64,000 bases of DNA from Chitinophagaceae bacterium (GTDB lineage Bacteria; Bacteroidota; Bacteroidia; Chitinophagales; Chitinophagaceae). How positions within the stretch are numbered: position 1 is the stretch's first letter; the number at the start of each line of letters is the position of its first letter. Under the pieces are notes generated by a model. That model was not told where the DNA came from. It ran no database searches and worked only from the letters and a program-made list of their open reading frames with translations. This document shows positions 46,881-54,923 of this stretch, in pieces. The stretch is from contig JAIETM010000001.1 of NCBI GenBank assembly GCA_019745155.1, positions 1 to 64,000 of the forward strand. Direction: 5' to 3'. A program made the position numbers and the translations under genes.

Positions 46881-47423
46881 TCATTTAAACCTTGCTTTAT
46901 CTATTACTAACTGTTTCAAGATGGCTTTCCAGTCTTGGTTTGTTTTGTCCGGTATTGCTTCCAGAATATGTTGAACTATCTTTCTGCAATAATCAATATT
47001 AGCAGCAGATGCGCATTGTACACAACTGGTATGACTTAGCAGCACAAATTGCCCGATGCGGAAAACACTCCCACCTTTATTGAGACTATCACATGTGGAA
47101 CCCGCATATATGCTTCTTGACAAGGCTTCAACAGCTTCAATACTGCTTTGCGGATATACTGTAAGCGCTATTGATGGATTCCAATAAGCTTTAGCAACAG
47201 GATCTAATATACCCTCAGTTCGCCAGAAAATAATTTGACCTAGTGCACCAAGAGAATCAATGCCTGGGGTAAACTGATAGCGCCATGGCTTGATGGTTTT
47301 ATTGAAATAAGTTTCTTGTGTGGAACGAAAATAATTGCCCTGCGATATTTCTCCAGAAGATTGCGCATGCACTATATTCCATCCACAAACCAATAACAGT
47401 ACCCTTATGATCTTTATGCTCAT
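46881..47423 (-). CDS. Hypothetical secreted protein
   Basis: A 180-residue protein with a signal peptide (V-L-L-L-V-C-G-W-N-I-V-H-A-Q). It has four cysteines in the mature part, including S-C-V-Q-C and Y-C near residues 133-146, which could form disulfides. No known domain is recognised. It is the last gene before the repeat array and stands alone. An inverted repeat TTTGTACT-N6-AGTACAAA (47442-47463) lies just upstream and could be a regulatory site. Confidence 0.55.
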   Translation of the reverse strand: MSIKIIRVLLLVCGWNIVHAQSSGEISQGNYFRSTQETYFNKTIKPWRYQFTPGIDSLGALGQIIFWRTEGILDPVAKAYWNPSIALTVYPQSSIEAVEALSRSIYAGSTCDSLNKGGSVFRIGQFVLLSHTSCVQCASAANIDYCRKIVQHILEAIPDKTNQDWKAILKQLVIDKARFK

Positions 47424-47550
47424 CCAGTTTAACTTTCAAAGTTTGTACTATACAAAGTACAAAAATTCTCTACCATCGTAATACAATCAAGAGACAATAC
47501 ATCATGTCTTTGAATGATGTCTAAAAAGGGATCTTACAATAAACAAATAC

Positions 47551-47572
47551 TTGTTGGTCGCGGGACCAACAA
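47551..47572. repeat. Hairpin at the left end of the repeat region
   Basis: TTGTTGGTC (47551-47559) and GACCAACAA (47564-47572) form a 9-bp stem with a four-base loop. A second, shorter hairpin, ACATCAT / ATGATGT, lies at 47499-47520. Confidence 0.6.
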
Positions 47573-47634
47573 AAGCTAGTCGCCCCTTACAAACCGAAGC
47601 TTCAGGGCAGGTCTTGTACAAGGGTGAGGTCAAC

Positions 47635-48060
47635 GGATTACCTGCGGTGATCCCAACGTTCTACGAGGGGCTTACACAAAGCCCTTCCCGCGCCTTCGGC
47701 GAAACTGCTACAATTGAAATATCCCCCCCTCTCCTTTGGAGAGGGTTGGGGTGAGGTCAATGGATTACCTGCGGTGATCCCAATTTTCTACGAGGGGCTT
47801 ACACAAAGCCCTTCCCGCGCCTTTGGCGCAGGGGGCGTTTTGCATCTTTCGAATATTATAAAAAGGATTACCTACAGTGATCCCAATGTTCTACGAGGGT
47901 CTTACCCAAAGCCCTTCCTGCGCATTCGGCGCAGGGGGCGTTTTGCATCGTTCGAATATTATAAAAAGGATTACCTGCGGTGATCCCAACGTTCTACGAG
48001 GGGCTTACACAAAGCCCTTCCCGCGCCTTTGGCGCAGGGGGCGTTTTGCATCGTTCGCTA
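47635..48060. repeat. Array of about four palindrome-rich direct repeats (103-104 bp unit)
   Basis: Four copies begin with GGATTACCT at 47635, 47762, 47865 and 47969. The spacings are 127, 103 and 104 bp. Each copy carries two short stems: GGGCTT-ACACA-AAGCCC and GCGCC-TTT-GGCGC (with variants). Copies 2 to 4 continue into GGGGGCGTTTTGCAT and, in 2 and 3, GAATATTATAAAAA. Copy 1 instead is followed by a different palindrome, CCCTCTCC-TTT-GGAGAGGG (47727-47745), of the kind scattered through many Bacteroidota genomes. The array lies between unrelated genes and covers most of the 47,424-48,263 gene-free stretch. Short open frames across it are not protein-like. Confidence 0.85.
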
Positions 48061-48124
48061 TCGAAAGCAAGCTTTCTTCGCTCACAATGCAAAACGCCCT
48101 TCCAACTTCGTTGGAAGGGCGTTT
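48039..48124. repeat. Nested hairpin structure ending the repeat array
   Basis: Three stems: GGGCGTTTTGCAT (48039-48051) with ATGCAAAACGCCC (48087-48099); inside it GAAAGC-AA-GCTTTC (48063-48076); and a 15-bp perfect stem AAACGCCCTTCCAAC (48092-48106) with its complement at 48110-48124 and loop TTC. The first and third stems share bases and so are mutually exclusive. Confidence 0.75.
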
Positions 48125-48263
48125 GTGCCCCCAACTGTACAATTCTCGAACCACTTTATACCGGATTTGACAAGACTTGCGAATCTTATGATTGCATAAG
48201 ACTTTGACAAGTCTTTTTTATTGCCTGATTTTAAGCGATTTATAAACCATAAAATTGAGAACT

Positions 48264-49364
48264 ATGAAAATTGATAAAAGCTACATGGATTTTATCCTGT
48301 CTATTAAACAGCAAATTGTGCAGAGCCGGTACGTGGCGGCCAGGCTGGCTAACCGGGAGCAACTGATGCTGTACTTTAAAACCGGGTTGATGATTTCTGA
48401 AAAGATTAAGGCCCAGAAATGGGGGGCCAAAGTACTTGACCAGATTTCAGCAGACCTACAAAAGGAACTGCCCGGACTAAAAGGTTTTTCGCCGGGCAAT
48501 TTGAAGAAAATAAGGCTGTTCGCCGAGGCTTATGCACCTCATCTGGCAATTGGTTCGACAGCGTCGAACCAATTTGGGCAGGCTGGTGTTGAAGAACCGT
48601 TTTCAATTAGTTCGACACTGTCGAACCTAATTGAAAATAAGACATTTTATGAAGCATTTACAGGCATCAGCTTCTCCCACCATTTTACAATTATAACCAA
48701 AATAAAGGGCTGGGAATCCCGCATTTTCTATGTCCAGTCTGCGGCGGTCAATTTTTGGTCGCTGACGGTGCTGGAACACCATATTGAGAATGACCTGTAC
48801 GGCAAGGAAGGTAAACTGCCCAATAATTTTGATGGCACATTGGCAGAAAATTTAAAGCCATCGGCACTAAAAGTTTTTAAAGATGAATACCTGCTGGATT
48901 TTATTGCCGGTGATGAGCTGGATGATGAACGGCACATAGAGCAACAAGTTGTTTTAAACATCCGAAATTTTATACTGCAAATGGGCAAAGGCTTTTGCTT
49001 TATTGGCAACCAATACAGGCTTGAAGTAGATGGCGATGAATTTTTTATTGACCTGCTCTTTTTTAACCGGCACCTGCAATGCCTGGTGGCTTTTGAACTA
49101 AAGAAAGGAAAATTTAAACCTGCCGATGCCGGGCAGCTTAATTTTTACCTGAATGTGCTGGATGAAAAAGTAAAACAGCAGCAGGAAAACAGCAGCATTG
49201 GTATTGTGCTTTGCAAGGAGAAAAATAATACAGTTGTTGAGTTTGCTATTAAAAGTTTTGACAAAGCTATGGGCGTGGCCACATACAAAACCTCAAAGCA
49301 TACTCCTGAGAATATAAAGAACTTACTACCAAACCCGAATAGTATTGCCAATTTAATCAAATAA
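48264..49364 (+). CDS. YhcG-type PDDEXK nuclease domain protein (DUF1016)
   Basis: A 366-residue protein. The N-terminal DUF1016 domain (about 1-100) has L-M-L-Y-F-K-T-G-L-M-I-S-E-K and G-F-S-P-G-N-L-K-K-I-R-L-F. The C-terminal PDDEXK domain (about 190-340) has D-L-Y, Y-L-L-D-F-I, F-C-F-I-G-N-Q-Y-R-L-E-V-D-G-D-E-F-F-I-D-L-L-F-F and V-A-F-E-L-K-K-G-K-F-K-P (the ExK core). This family is linked to recombination of mobile elements and restriction-like loci. The linker between the domains is encoded by two large palindromes. The ATG at 48264 is preferred over an ATG three codons upstream. Confidence 0.85.
   Translation: MKIDKSYMDFILSIKQQIVQSRYVAARLANREQLMLYFKTGLMISEKIKAQKWGAKVLDQISADLQKELPGLKGFSPGNLKKIRLFAEAYAPHLAIGSTASNQFGQAGVEEPFSISSTLSNLIENKTFYEAFTGISFSHHFTIITKIKGWESRIFYVQSAAVNFWSLTVLEHHIENDLYGKEGKLPNNFDGTLAENLKPSALKVFKDEYLLDFIAGDELDDERHIEQQVVLNIRNFILQMGKGFCFIGNQYRLEVDGDEFFIDLLFFNRHLQCLVAFELKKGKFKPADAGQLNFYLNVLDEKVKQQQENSSIGIVLCKEKNNTVVEFAIKSFDKAMGVATYKTSKHTPENIKNLLPNPNSIANLIK
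48548..48574. repeat. Palindrome 1 inside the YhcG-type gene
   Basis: A 12-bp perfect inverted repeat AATTGGTTCGAC (48548-48559) and GTCGAACCAATT (48563-48574) with a three-base loop, inside the coding sequence. Confidence 0.85.
48601..48636. repeat. Palindrome 2 inside the YhcG-type gene
   Basis: TTTCAATTAGTTCGACA (48601-48617) pairs over 17 bp with the segment 48619-48636 with one bulged C. It shares the GTTCGACA core with palindrome 1. Confidence 0.85.
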
Positions 49365-49368
49365 CTCT

Positions 49369-49677
49369 TTACTCTTCTTTGCCTGAATTAGATGCCCGTA
49401 TAACTTCAGGAAGAGTAGTGGCTAATGTCCGTAGAATTAAAGGAGCGGATAGGCCAATATGGAAGTACACAATCTTATTAAGCTTTTGTGCATCATCAAA
49501 GTAAACATATCCAAGTATTACACTTAACGCAATATTGAAGATTATAGCCAAATAGTACAAGATTGATTTAAAATCAGGACGTCTGTCTTTGGGTGCATTC
49601 ATGCCATCAATCAAATAAAGAATTTGAACAGCGGCTCCCCCAAGTCCGGAAATAAAAACTGGTTCTGGTATAGACAT
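49369..49677 (-). CDS. Small three-helix membrane protein, last gene of the Argonaute operon
   Basis: A 102-residue protein with three predicted TM helices (about 6-24, 38-60, 71-90) and a charged loop P-K-D-R-R-P-D-F-K. No known domain. It starts five bases after the winged-helix-like gene and is the last gene of the minus-strand operon. Small membrane proteins at the end of defence operons often act as membrane-damaging effectors; here that is inference. It converges with the YhcG gene, four bases between stops. Confidence 0.6.
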   Translation of the reverse strand: MSIPEPVFISGLGGAAVQILYLIDGMNAPKDRRPDFKSILYYLAIIFNIALSVILGYVYFDDAQKLNKIVYFHIGLSAPLILRTLATTLPEVIRASNSGKEE

Positions 49678-49682
49678 AGTAA

Positions 49683-49955
49683 TTAATCTATTCGGTTCTT
49701 AAATGTTCCTATAATCCTGTCCATTAAGGGCGCCTTATTTCTAAATAAACGCCTTGAAGTAAATAATGGCTCTCCGGCCTTTTTTCTATAAGAAGACCTT
49801 ACAAATTCCCCGGAATTAGTTATTACATTGACAACAATATTAGGGTCAATTTTCGTTTGCACCGATATTTCATCAAGTGTTTTCCAGTAATCACCTTCTG
49901 CTTTGTCAAAAAAAGTTATTATCGCTTCTTTTGCCGTATTTATTTTATCAGACAT
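49683..49955 (-). CDS. Small winged-helix-like hypothetical protein
   Basis: A 90-residue protein. The central part T-L-D-E-I-S-V-Q-T-K-I-D-P-N-I-V-V-N-V-I-T-N followed by F-V-R-S-S...G-E-P-L-F-T-S looks like a winged helix-turn-helix with a beta-wing. The C-terminus is basic (R-R-L-F-R-N-K). It could bind nucleic acid. It lies between the zincin-like gene (58 bases away) and the membrane protein gene (5 bases), so it belongs to the Argonaute operon. No family assignment. Confidence 0.55.
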   Translation of the reverse strand: MSDKINTAKEAIITFFDKAEGDYWKTLDEISVQTKIDPNIVVNVITNSGEFVRSSYRKKAGEPLFTSRRLFRNKAPLMDRIIGTFKNRID

Positions 49956-50013
49956 AGAGCCAATATTTATTAATTTAATTTCACTAATCCATCACATCTA
50001 AATATATCACTTT

Positions 50014-51147
50014 TTACAAGGTTGTTTTAAATTGAGCAACGGCTGTCTTTTCCCACTCATAGAAATTTTCAGGGTCTGCCCAAAATTGTTTCCAGGAATT
50101 ATTCAACAGTTCACACACTTTACCTTTTGATTCAGGCGAAATGATGTCGCAGCCAATTTGTTTTGTACCAACAAGACAAAATTCTGCAGCCAATTTAAGT
50201 AATTTATCAGGTACAGCTACAGGAAATCCTGTCGGTTTTTTATGGTCAACTATAACCTTGAATTCTTCCCATTTAGCTTCTATCTCTTTTTTAACATCCT
50301 TGAACCCAACTAACTCCAAACCATACAAAATTGCTTTCATTCTGGCTTCGCCTGGTGGATGTGATGATTTTTGAAATGTCGGAATTTTGTAAACCTCCCA
50401 TGACATTTTTGTACACATGTGTATGTTTGACCAGATATACGCCGGACCCAAAGTGTATGTTGCAAATAAATCACAGAACAGCTCAACTGACCACTTTTCA
50501 ACCCATGATTCTTTCCAAACATGAATTGAATCAAATTCTGCCTGATTCGTTTTATTAAGCTCCCGCCTTTTTATTTCATCATCAAAGTACTTTCTCACTT
50601 CAACATTAAATAAACCCAGGTTATTTTGCATTGCATCCAGCTTTGGATTTTCTAAATACAAAAGCGGATGGCCTAACTCATGATAAATGTCAGGAATGTG
50701 TAACACAAATTCCGATTCTAAAAGTGGTATGCAAATAAGATTGTAGTCAGGATAAATGTGATAATATTTCTGTGATAAACACGATGCTACAGGTGTCTGC
50801 AGCGGATAATTTATTTCCTGGCAAATTTGATATACAAGTTTATTTACAAACTCATCGTCAGCGGCTTTTCTGCTCATAGCGGCGATGACTACATTTTCAA
50901 TATCAGACATTCGGCCAGAAAGTTGCTTGAACTTAGAAAATTTCTGCCTTATACTTTTGGGGTCATTGTAGTCATCATCATTGTACAAATAATCAAGTTC
51001 AGATATAATTTGTTCAATTTCCCTGTTTGCGATTGTTGCTAATGATGGAAAATACACTCCAAGCTCTCTTGCACCGGGTATTTTTGACATCAAGACCCGA
51101 CCTTTGGCAATAGCCTCTCTGATTGCGCCGTTAATATAATTCTTCAT
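50014..51147 (-). CDS. HExxH zinc-metallopeptidase-like protein in the Argonaute operon
   Basis: A 377-residue soluble protein. A zincin motif H156-E157-L-G-H160 is preceded by P-D-I-Y. About 60 residues on, W-S-V-E222-L-F-C-D226-L-F-A-T-Y supplies a candidate third zinc ligand (E222), an order seen in gluzincin-type peptidases. S-H-P-P-G-E-A-R (261-268) is a further conserved-looking motif. The N-terminal 150 residues are helical. Substrate unknown. The gene follows the 121-residue helical protein by three bases. Metallopeptidases paired with XRE regulators (ImmA-ImmR type) cleave the regulator; this possibility is inference. Confidence 0.65.
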   Translation of the reverse strand: MKNYINGAIREAIAKGRVLMSKIPGARELGVYFPSLATIANREIEQIISELDYLYNDDDYNDPKSIRQKFSKFKQLSGRMSDIENVVIAAMSRKAADDEFVNKLVYQICQEINYPLQTPVASCLSQKYYHIYPDYNLICIPLLESEFVLHIPDIYHELGHPLLYLENPKLDAMQNNLGLFNVEVRKYFDDEIKRRELNKTNQAEFDSIHVWKESWVEKWSVELFCDLFATYTLGPAYIWSNIHMCTKMSWEVYKIPTFQKSSHPPGEARMKAILYGLELVGFKDVKKEIEAKWEEFKVIVDHKKPTGFPVAVPDKLLKLAAEFCLVGTKQIGCDIISPESKGKVCELLNNSWKQFWADPENFYEWEKTAVAQFKTTL

Positions 51148-51150
51148 AAG

Positions 51151-51516
51151 TTAATCGCCTATTATCTTTGCCAAAACTTCACTATTCTCAACATCCAAAG
51201 CTTCTGTTATCATTTCAATTTTAGGTATAACTGTTTCTGTGTTTTTATTCTTGATATCTTCAATTAGTGTACTAAAGAAAACATCTGGTCTTTTGTTAAA
51301 GTTCCGCAGCTCCCGTTCAATTATACTTGCCAGCATTTGAAACTGAGGTTCAGCATTATTTACATCAGTGAGTTTGGATACAAAATCAATGAGCTGTTCC
51401 TGCCGTGCTTCTGTAATTTCAGGGTGTATTTTGGCCTTCACAATAAAATCATTGAGTATATCCAGATACTTACTCGTAATGCGAAAAGAATTTGTATTTA
51501 TACCAATATTGCTCAT
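51151..51516 (-). CDS. Small helical protein between Argonaute and the metallopeptidase-like gene
   Basis: A 121-residue, mostly alpha-helical acidic protein without a known domain (opening M-S-N-I-G-I-N-T-N-S-F-R-I-T-S-K-Y-L). The ATG at 51516 is used because it lies 16 bases after the Argonaute stop; the frame open to 51582 would overlap the Argonaute gene and lacks support. Three bases separate it from the metallopeptidase-like gene. It may be an adaptor or immunity partner, which is inference. Confidence 0.6.
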   Translation of the reverse strand: MSNIGINTNSFRITSKYLDILNDFIVKAKIHPEITEARQEQLIDFVSKLTDVNNAEPQFQMLASIIERELRNFNKRPDVFFSTLIEDIKNKNTETVIPKIEMITEALDVENSEVLAKIIGD

Positions 51517-51532
51517 AGTTGTATGTTTAATG

Positions 51533-53980
51533 TTATGAATGAATAGTTTTAAGAACATCAAGTGCTTCCAAATCAAAATCACTGCCGAGTATATTAATTC
51601 GTCTGTCAGTTATTTTAATTGTCAATGGGTACCTTGAGCAATCATCTGGTTTTGTGTAGGCCAGGCATGACAAATAATAGATGTCTTCCAGAATGTGCTC
51701 TATATCCATGTTTCCAAAAGGGAATTTAATATATAACGGATTAGAGCTTCCATTATGTTTAAACTCCCGTCCTGTTGTACAAAGAAAAGCCTCCCGGTTA
51801 TTTATCTTAACCCAGGAGCCAATTTCAGGATTTAATACCGAACCGTTGTCATTGTCGCTATGCAATACATCATATTCTTTGAGTACTTCAAAAAGCCTTA
51901 ATTGAAGTATTGAGTGTTTAGGTATCTCAACAATATTAATAGAAACATCGTCAGGCAAAATGCCCTTTTCTTTCAATAATTGAATAGCCTTAAATATTCC
52001 AGTACGTTCAACTGCAAATAATTTTCCATCACGGTGTATAACTATCTTTTTTAAAGGGTTAGCCGTATTATTTTTCTGTACAGTAATATACCTGACAAGC
52101 ATTTTAACAATTTGGCTTTCTGATAAACGTTCTTTATTCTTAGATTTATCGAATTTGGTAAGTATGTTTTTTGAATATTTATCAATGAAGGTGAACCCGG
52201 CTATATGTTTTTTTACATCAATACCAATTGTTAAGTCTGCGTGTAAAGGTGAATTTAAAACATAGGGCCATCTTTCATTATTCAGAAGTACTTGATTGAT
52301 TGCAACACCTTTCACATAGCCATCGTATTTACCTTTTAATTCTCTTCTTATTATATAACCTTTCTGTCCATTAGTTTCGGTGTATAAAAAACATTCTTCC
52401 AAAGTATCGCTGTGCATGATACTTGCAGTAATATTGTATTCTTCGAGGCACTCAGATACTACTAATGCGGCTAAATCATCATGCTGGCGTTGTTCCTTTT
52501 CTACGCCTGATGGAAGCATAATGAGTGCATAACCGCCGCTATTCTTTTTTATATTCTCCTCCATCTTTTGTAATATTTCAAACCCAATTGCCACCGCATT
52601 CCTCTTATTCCTGTTGTCATAAGTAATCACAACGGGATTCCATCCATCTTCTGTAGGATGAGTTTTATTTACCTGCGACCTTAAATGACCAAGAAAATGT
52701 TTCTCATTACCAAACATATTATATACGGTCTGTGGGACTAAATAATACTGTGTTTCAAATATTGCATTCGTATAAAAACCAGCAGTATCATCAAATAACA
52801 ATGCCTTTCGCTTTTTTCCAAGGTCTTCTAGAAATGTATGAATAGAGTTTTCTGTGTTTCGTACTGACAAAGACACATTATTACCAAACAGCGAGTCAGG
52901 AGCCAGAAATTTCTTCTTTTCAACACAAATTGGTTGAGTACTTACTTGCAATTTGATTTTACCATACATCAATCTTCGGAAGTAGTTATTATGAATGATG
53001 CGAATTAACCTTCTTCTTGGAAAAGGATTTATAATTGACTTATGATGCACTTTTTGCACTACAGGGTCTTCGGTATCATATACTTTATAACAGAGTGCTG
53101 CCACTGCGGCTCTCTCTTGCCCATCATTTGTTCTATATAACAACACGGCTGCATCATCCGGAAGATTGGCTACTTCAGGCGGCATAGACTGCCCAAACTT
53201 TTCCTGAATATCCTGTAGCAATGTTACCACCTTGCCATCAGCTTCCCGGGTGAACTTATAATTAGATACATTTAAGTCGCTAAATTCAACTGGCCGTATT
53301 TCATATCTGACTCCACCGTATTGATACACATAATGTGATTTGCTTACCTTTTGCGATTTAAATTCATTTCTTGTTAAACGGGCATTTAGCGGATATAGCG
53401 ATATGTATTTCTTCGTTATGTCCAGTTCAAAACCAAATCCGTTGCCTGGCAATTCGGTTACCCTTGAATAAAAACCAGTATAAATGCCTACAGGATTTCT
53501 TTGTTCTTTAGCAATTACATTAAAGAACCCGTCTCCGGAGCCTGGCTGCCAAAGGCCTTCATTCTTTGTAAGTTCTGATTGGCTATCAAATTGTAAGAAC
53601 CTCAGAATAACTTTTTTAGTTTCTTCATCATAATTGACAAAATCCAATCTTATAGGATTGCCGCTCTTTTTAAAATATACAACATCGCCGTGTTTTACGG
53701 TGTATTCATCAGGTACTTTATTAGTAATATCATCATCTGCCCTTATAACGAGATGAGGCTTTTTATCCTTTGTAACAACAGTAACCGGATGCCTGAGTTT
53801 ATAAGCCAGGCTTTTGATTATGTATTGAATATTAATATCAAAATCGTCATTGGCATCATCATCAGCCTTTGACTCTTTTAATCCAATTATTTCATACAAA
53901 AAATAATCAGCAGACAATAGATTACAATTTTCAATCTTGAAAATGTTCGTCTCGTACTGCGTACTTATTGGCTGTTTCAT
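51533..53980 (-). CDS. Long prokaryotic Argonaute (PIWI domain) with apparently complete catalytic tetrad
   Basis: An 815-residue protein, full length for long pAgos. The PIWI domain (about 580-800) shows the RNase H-like core: T-I-G-I-D588-V-K-K, candidate glutamate finger E621 (R-L-S-E-S-Q), I-V-I-H-R-D651-G-K, and D792 in L-T-I-K-I-T-D-R-R. Spacing between the first three agrees with known catalytic pAgos. S-N-P-L-Y-I-K-F is also typical. The MID region (about 450-575) is divergent; the usual glutamine of G-I-P-S-Q is not seen. The expected role is guide-directed cleavage of invading nucleic acid. The ATG at 53980 overlaps the end of the nuclease gene by 50 bases; an ATG at 54061 would overlap more. 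Confidence 0.85.
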   Translation of the reverse strand: MKQPISTQYETNIFKIENCNLLSADYFLYEIIGLKESKADDDANDDFDINIQYIIKSLAYKLRHPVTVVTKDKKPHLVIRADDDITNKVPDEYTVKHGDVVYFKKSGNPIRLDFVNYDEETKKVILRFLQFDSQSELTKNEGLWQPGSGDGFFNVIAKEQRNPVGIYTGFYSRVTELPGNGFGFELDITKKYISLYPLNARLTRNEFKSQKVSKSHYVYQYGGVRYEIRPVEFSDLNVSNYKFTREADGKVVTLLQDIQEKFGQSMPPEVANLPDDAAVLLYRTNDGQERAAVAALCYKVYDTEDPVVQKVHHKSIINPFPRRRLIRIIHNNYFRRLMYGKIKLQVSTQPICVEKKKFLAPDSLFGNNVSLSVRNTENSIHTFLEDLGKKRKALLFDDTAGFYTNAIFETQYYLVPQTVYNMFGNEKHFLGHLRSQVNKTHPTEDGWNPVVITYDNRNKRNAVAIGFEILQKMEENIKKNSGGYALIMLPSGVEKEQRQHDDLAALVVSECLEEYNITASIMHSDTLEECFLYTETNGQKGYIIRRELKGKYDGYVKGVAINQVLLNNERWPYVLNSPLHADLTIGIDVKKHIAGFTFIDKYSKNILTKFDKSKNKERLSESQIVKMLVRYITVQKNNTANPLKKIVIHRDGKLFAVERTGIFKAIQLLKEKGILPDDVSINIVEIPKHSILQLRLFEVLKEYDVLHSDNDNGSVLNPEIGSWVKINNREAFLCTTGREFKHNGSSNPLYIKFPFGNMDIEHILEDIYYLSCLAYTKPDDCSRYPLTIKITDRRINILGSDFDLEALDVLKTIHS

Positions 53981-54923
53981 AACTATTTGTTTTACATATT
54001 TTCTGAAATGGACACCTTTGACAATGCTCAATGTATTCTGTGGTGGAAAAATTATCCGCACTCAATTGACTGTACTTTTTATTAGCCCCGGCTATGTGCA
54101 TCCTGATTATGGCAGAAGACATATTCTCTCCGAAGGCTTCAATTTTATCATCTGTTACATCATAATCCCTTTTTATCCGGTCTTTGTGAAGCAATTGATA
54201 TTCGGTCAGTTTATAATCCTGAATTTTCCATTTAGAAATATTTGCAGGAAAATCTGCATGAGGTTTTATTGTACCTACTTTATAAAGTGCCACTGCATAG
54301 GCAATTAACTGTTCATCGTATGAAGCCGTACCGTAGGTATGTACTTTCCAGTCAAAAATATGCGGCGGACCATCATCGAAAAAAGCAATAAAGTCAGGTA
54401 TTGCTTTTACACTAAACCGGTCAAAATTGTAAATCAATGGCCTTTGACTAATTACATATTTGGCAGTTTTCAGGTAATCAATAAAATTTTTGTCGTCAAG
54501 AATATTTGTAAGAGCAGTAATGATATCATCTTTAGCCTGATTGATTTCTCCGTCAGAAATACCCTCTCCAAGCTCACATTCAAAAAAGGCATTAAATTCA
54601 GGATTATTTGTTAGTACAGCATCCGGCTTACGATAGTTTTTAGAAACAGCATACTCTAATTGTACATCAAACATTGCAAGTGCCTGTTCAATAAAATAAT
54701 CTTTCTTTACCGGGTATTTATTATTGATTGCCAGTACCAGGTATTTGCTTAAAATGTTATCTACTATTGTACCCCTCCAGGCTTGAACAGTCTGCAACTT
54801 TGAAAGTAATGTTACTTCCCGCCGAAACAAATCATTCTTTACCCGGCTATCTGCTACAATATTCTTGTAGAACCACAACCGTTCACACTGAACAAACTGC
54901 TTATATCCTGTAACTGAAATCAT
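53931..54923 (-). CDS. Cas4-like Fe-S cluster PD-(D/E)XK nuclease (RecB family)
   Basis: A 330-residue protein. The nuclease core is I-P-D177-F...F-D191-W-K193 with the QxxxY-type motif Q205-L-I-A-Y. Four cysteines are placed as in Cas4/AddB-type iron-sulfur nucleases: C13 in V-Q-C-E-R-L-W-F-Y, and C301-x2-C304-x5-C310 near the C-terminus. Cas4-like enzymes are exonucleases; near Argonaute they may process guides or targets. The gene overlaps the XRE regulator by ATGA and Argonaute by 50 bases. No CRISPR array or cas1/cas2 is present in the window. Confidence 0.85.
   Translation of the reverse strand: MISVTGYKQFVQCERLWFYKNIVADSRVKNDLFRREVTLLSKLQTVQAWRGTIVDNILSKYLVLAINNKYPVKKDYFIEQALAMFDVQLEYAVSKNYRKPDAVLTNNPEFNAFFECELGEGISDGEINQAKDDIITALTNILDDKNFIDYLKTAKYVISQRPLIYNFDRFSVKAIPDFIAFFDDGPPHIFDWKVHTYGTASYDEQLIAYAVALYKVGTIKPHADFPANISKWKIQDYKLTEYQLLHKDRIKRDYDVTDDKIEAFGENMSSAIIRMHIAGANKKYSQLSADNFSTTEYIEHCQRCPFQKICKTNSYETANKYAVRDEHFQD

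Noticed and set aside
47635-48060. Possible CRISPR array
   Set aside because: The whole ~103-bp unit repeats in tandem; there are no unique spacers between short repeats and no cas1/cas2 nearby. The Cas4-like nuclease belongs to the Argonaute operon.
47551-48207. Four overlapping plus-strand open frames of 67-97 codons
   Set aside because: They run through the palindromic repeat array and repeat the same peptide by virtue of the DNA repeat; no independent coding evidence.
51533-53980. PIWI-RE or short pAgo with APAZ partner
   Set aside because: The RDG and ITDR catalytic motifs and the 815-residue length point to a long pAgo with its own full set of domains.
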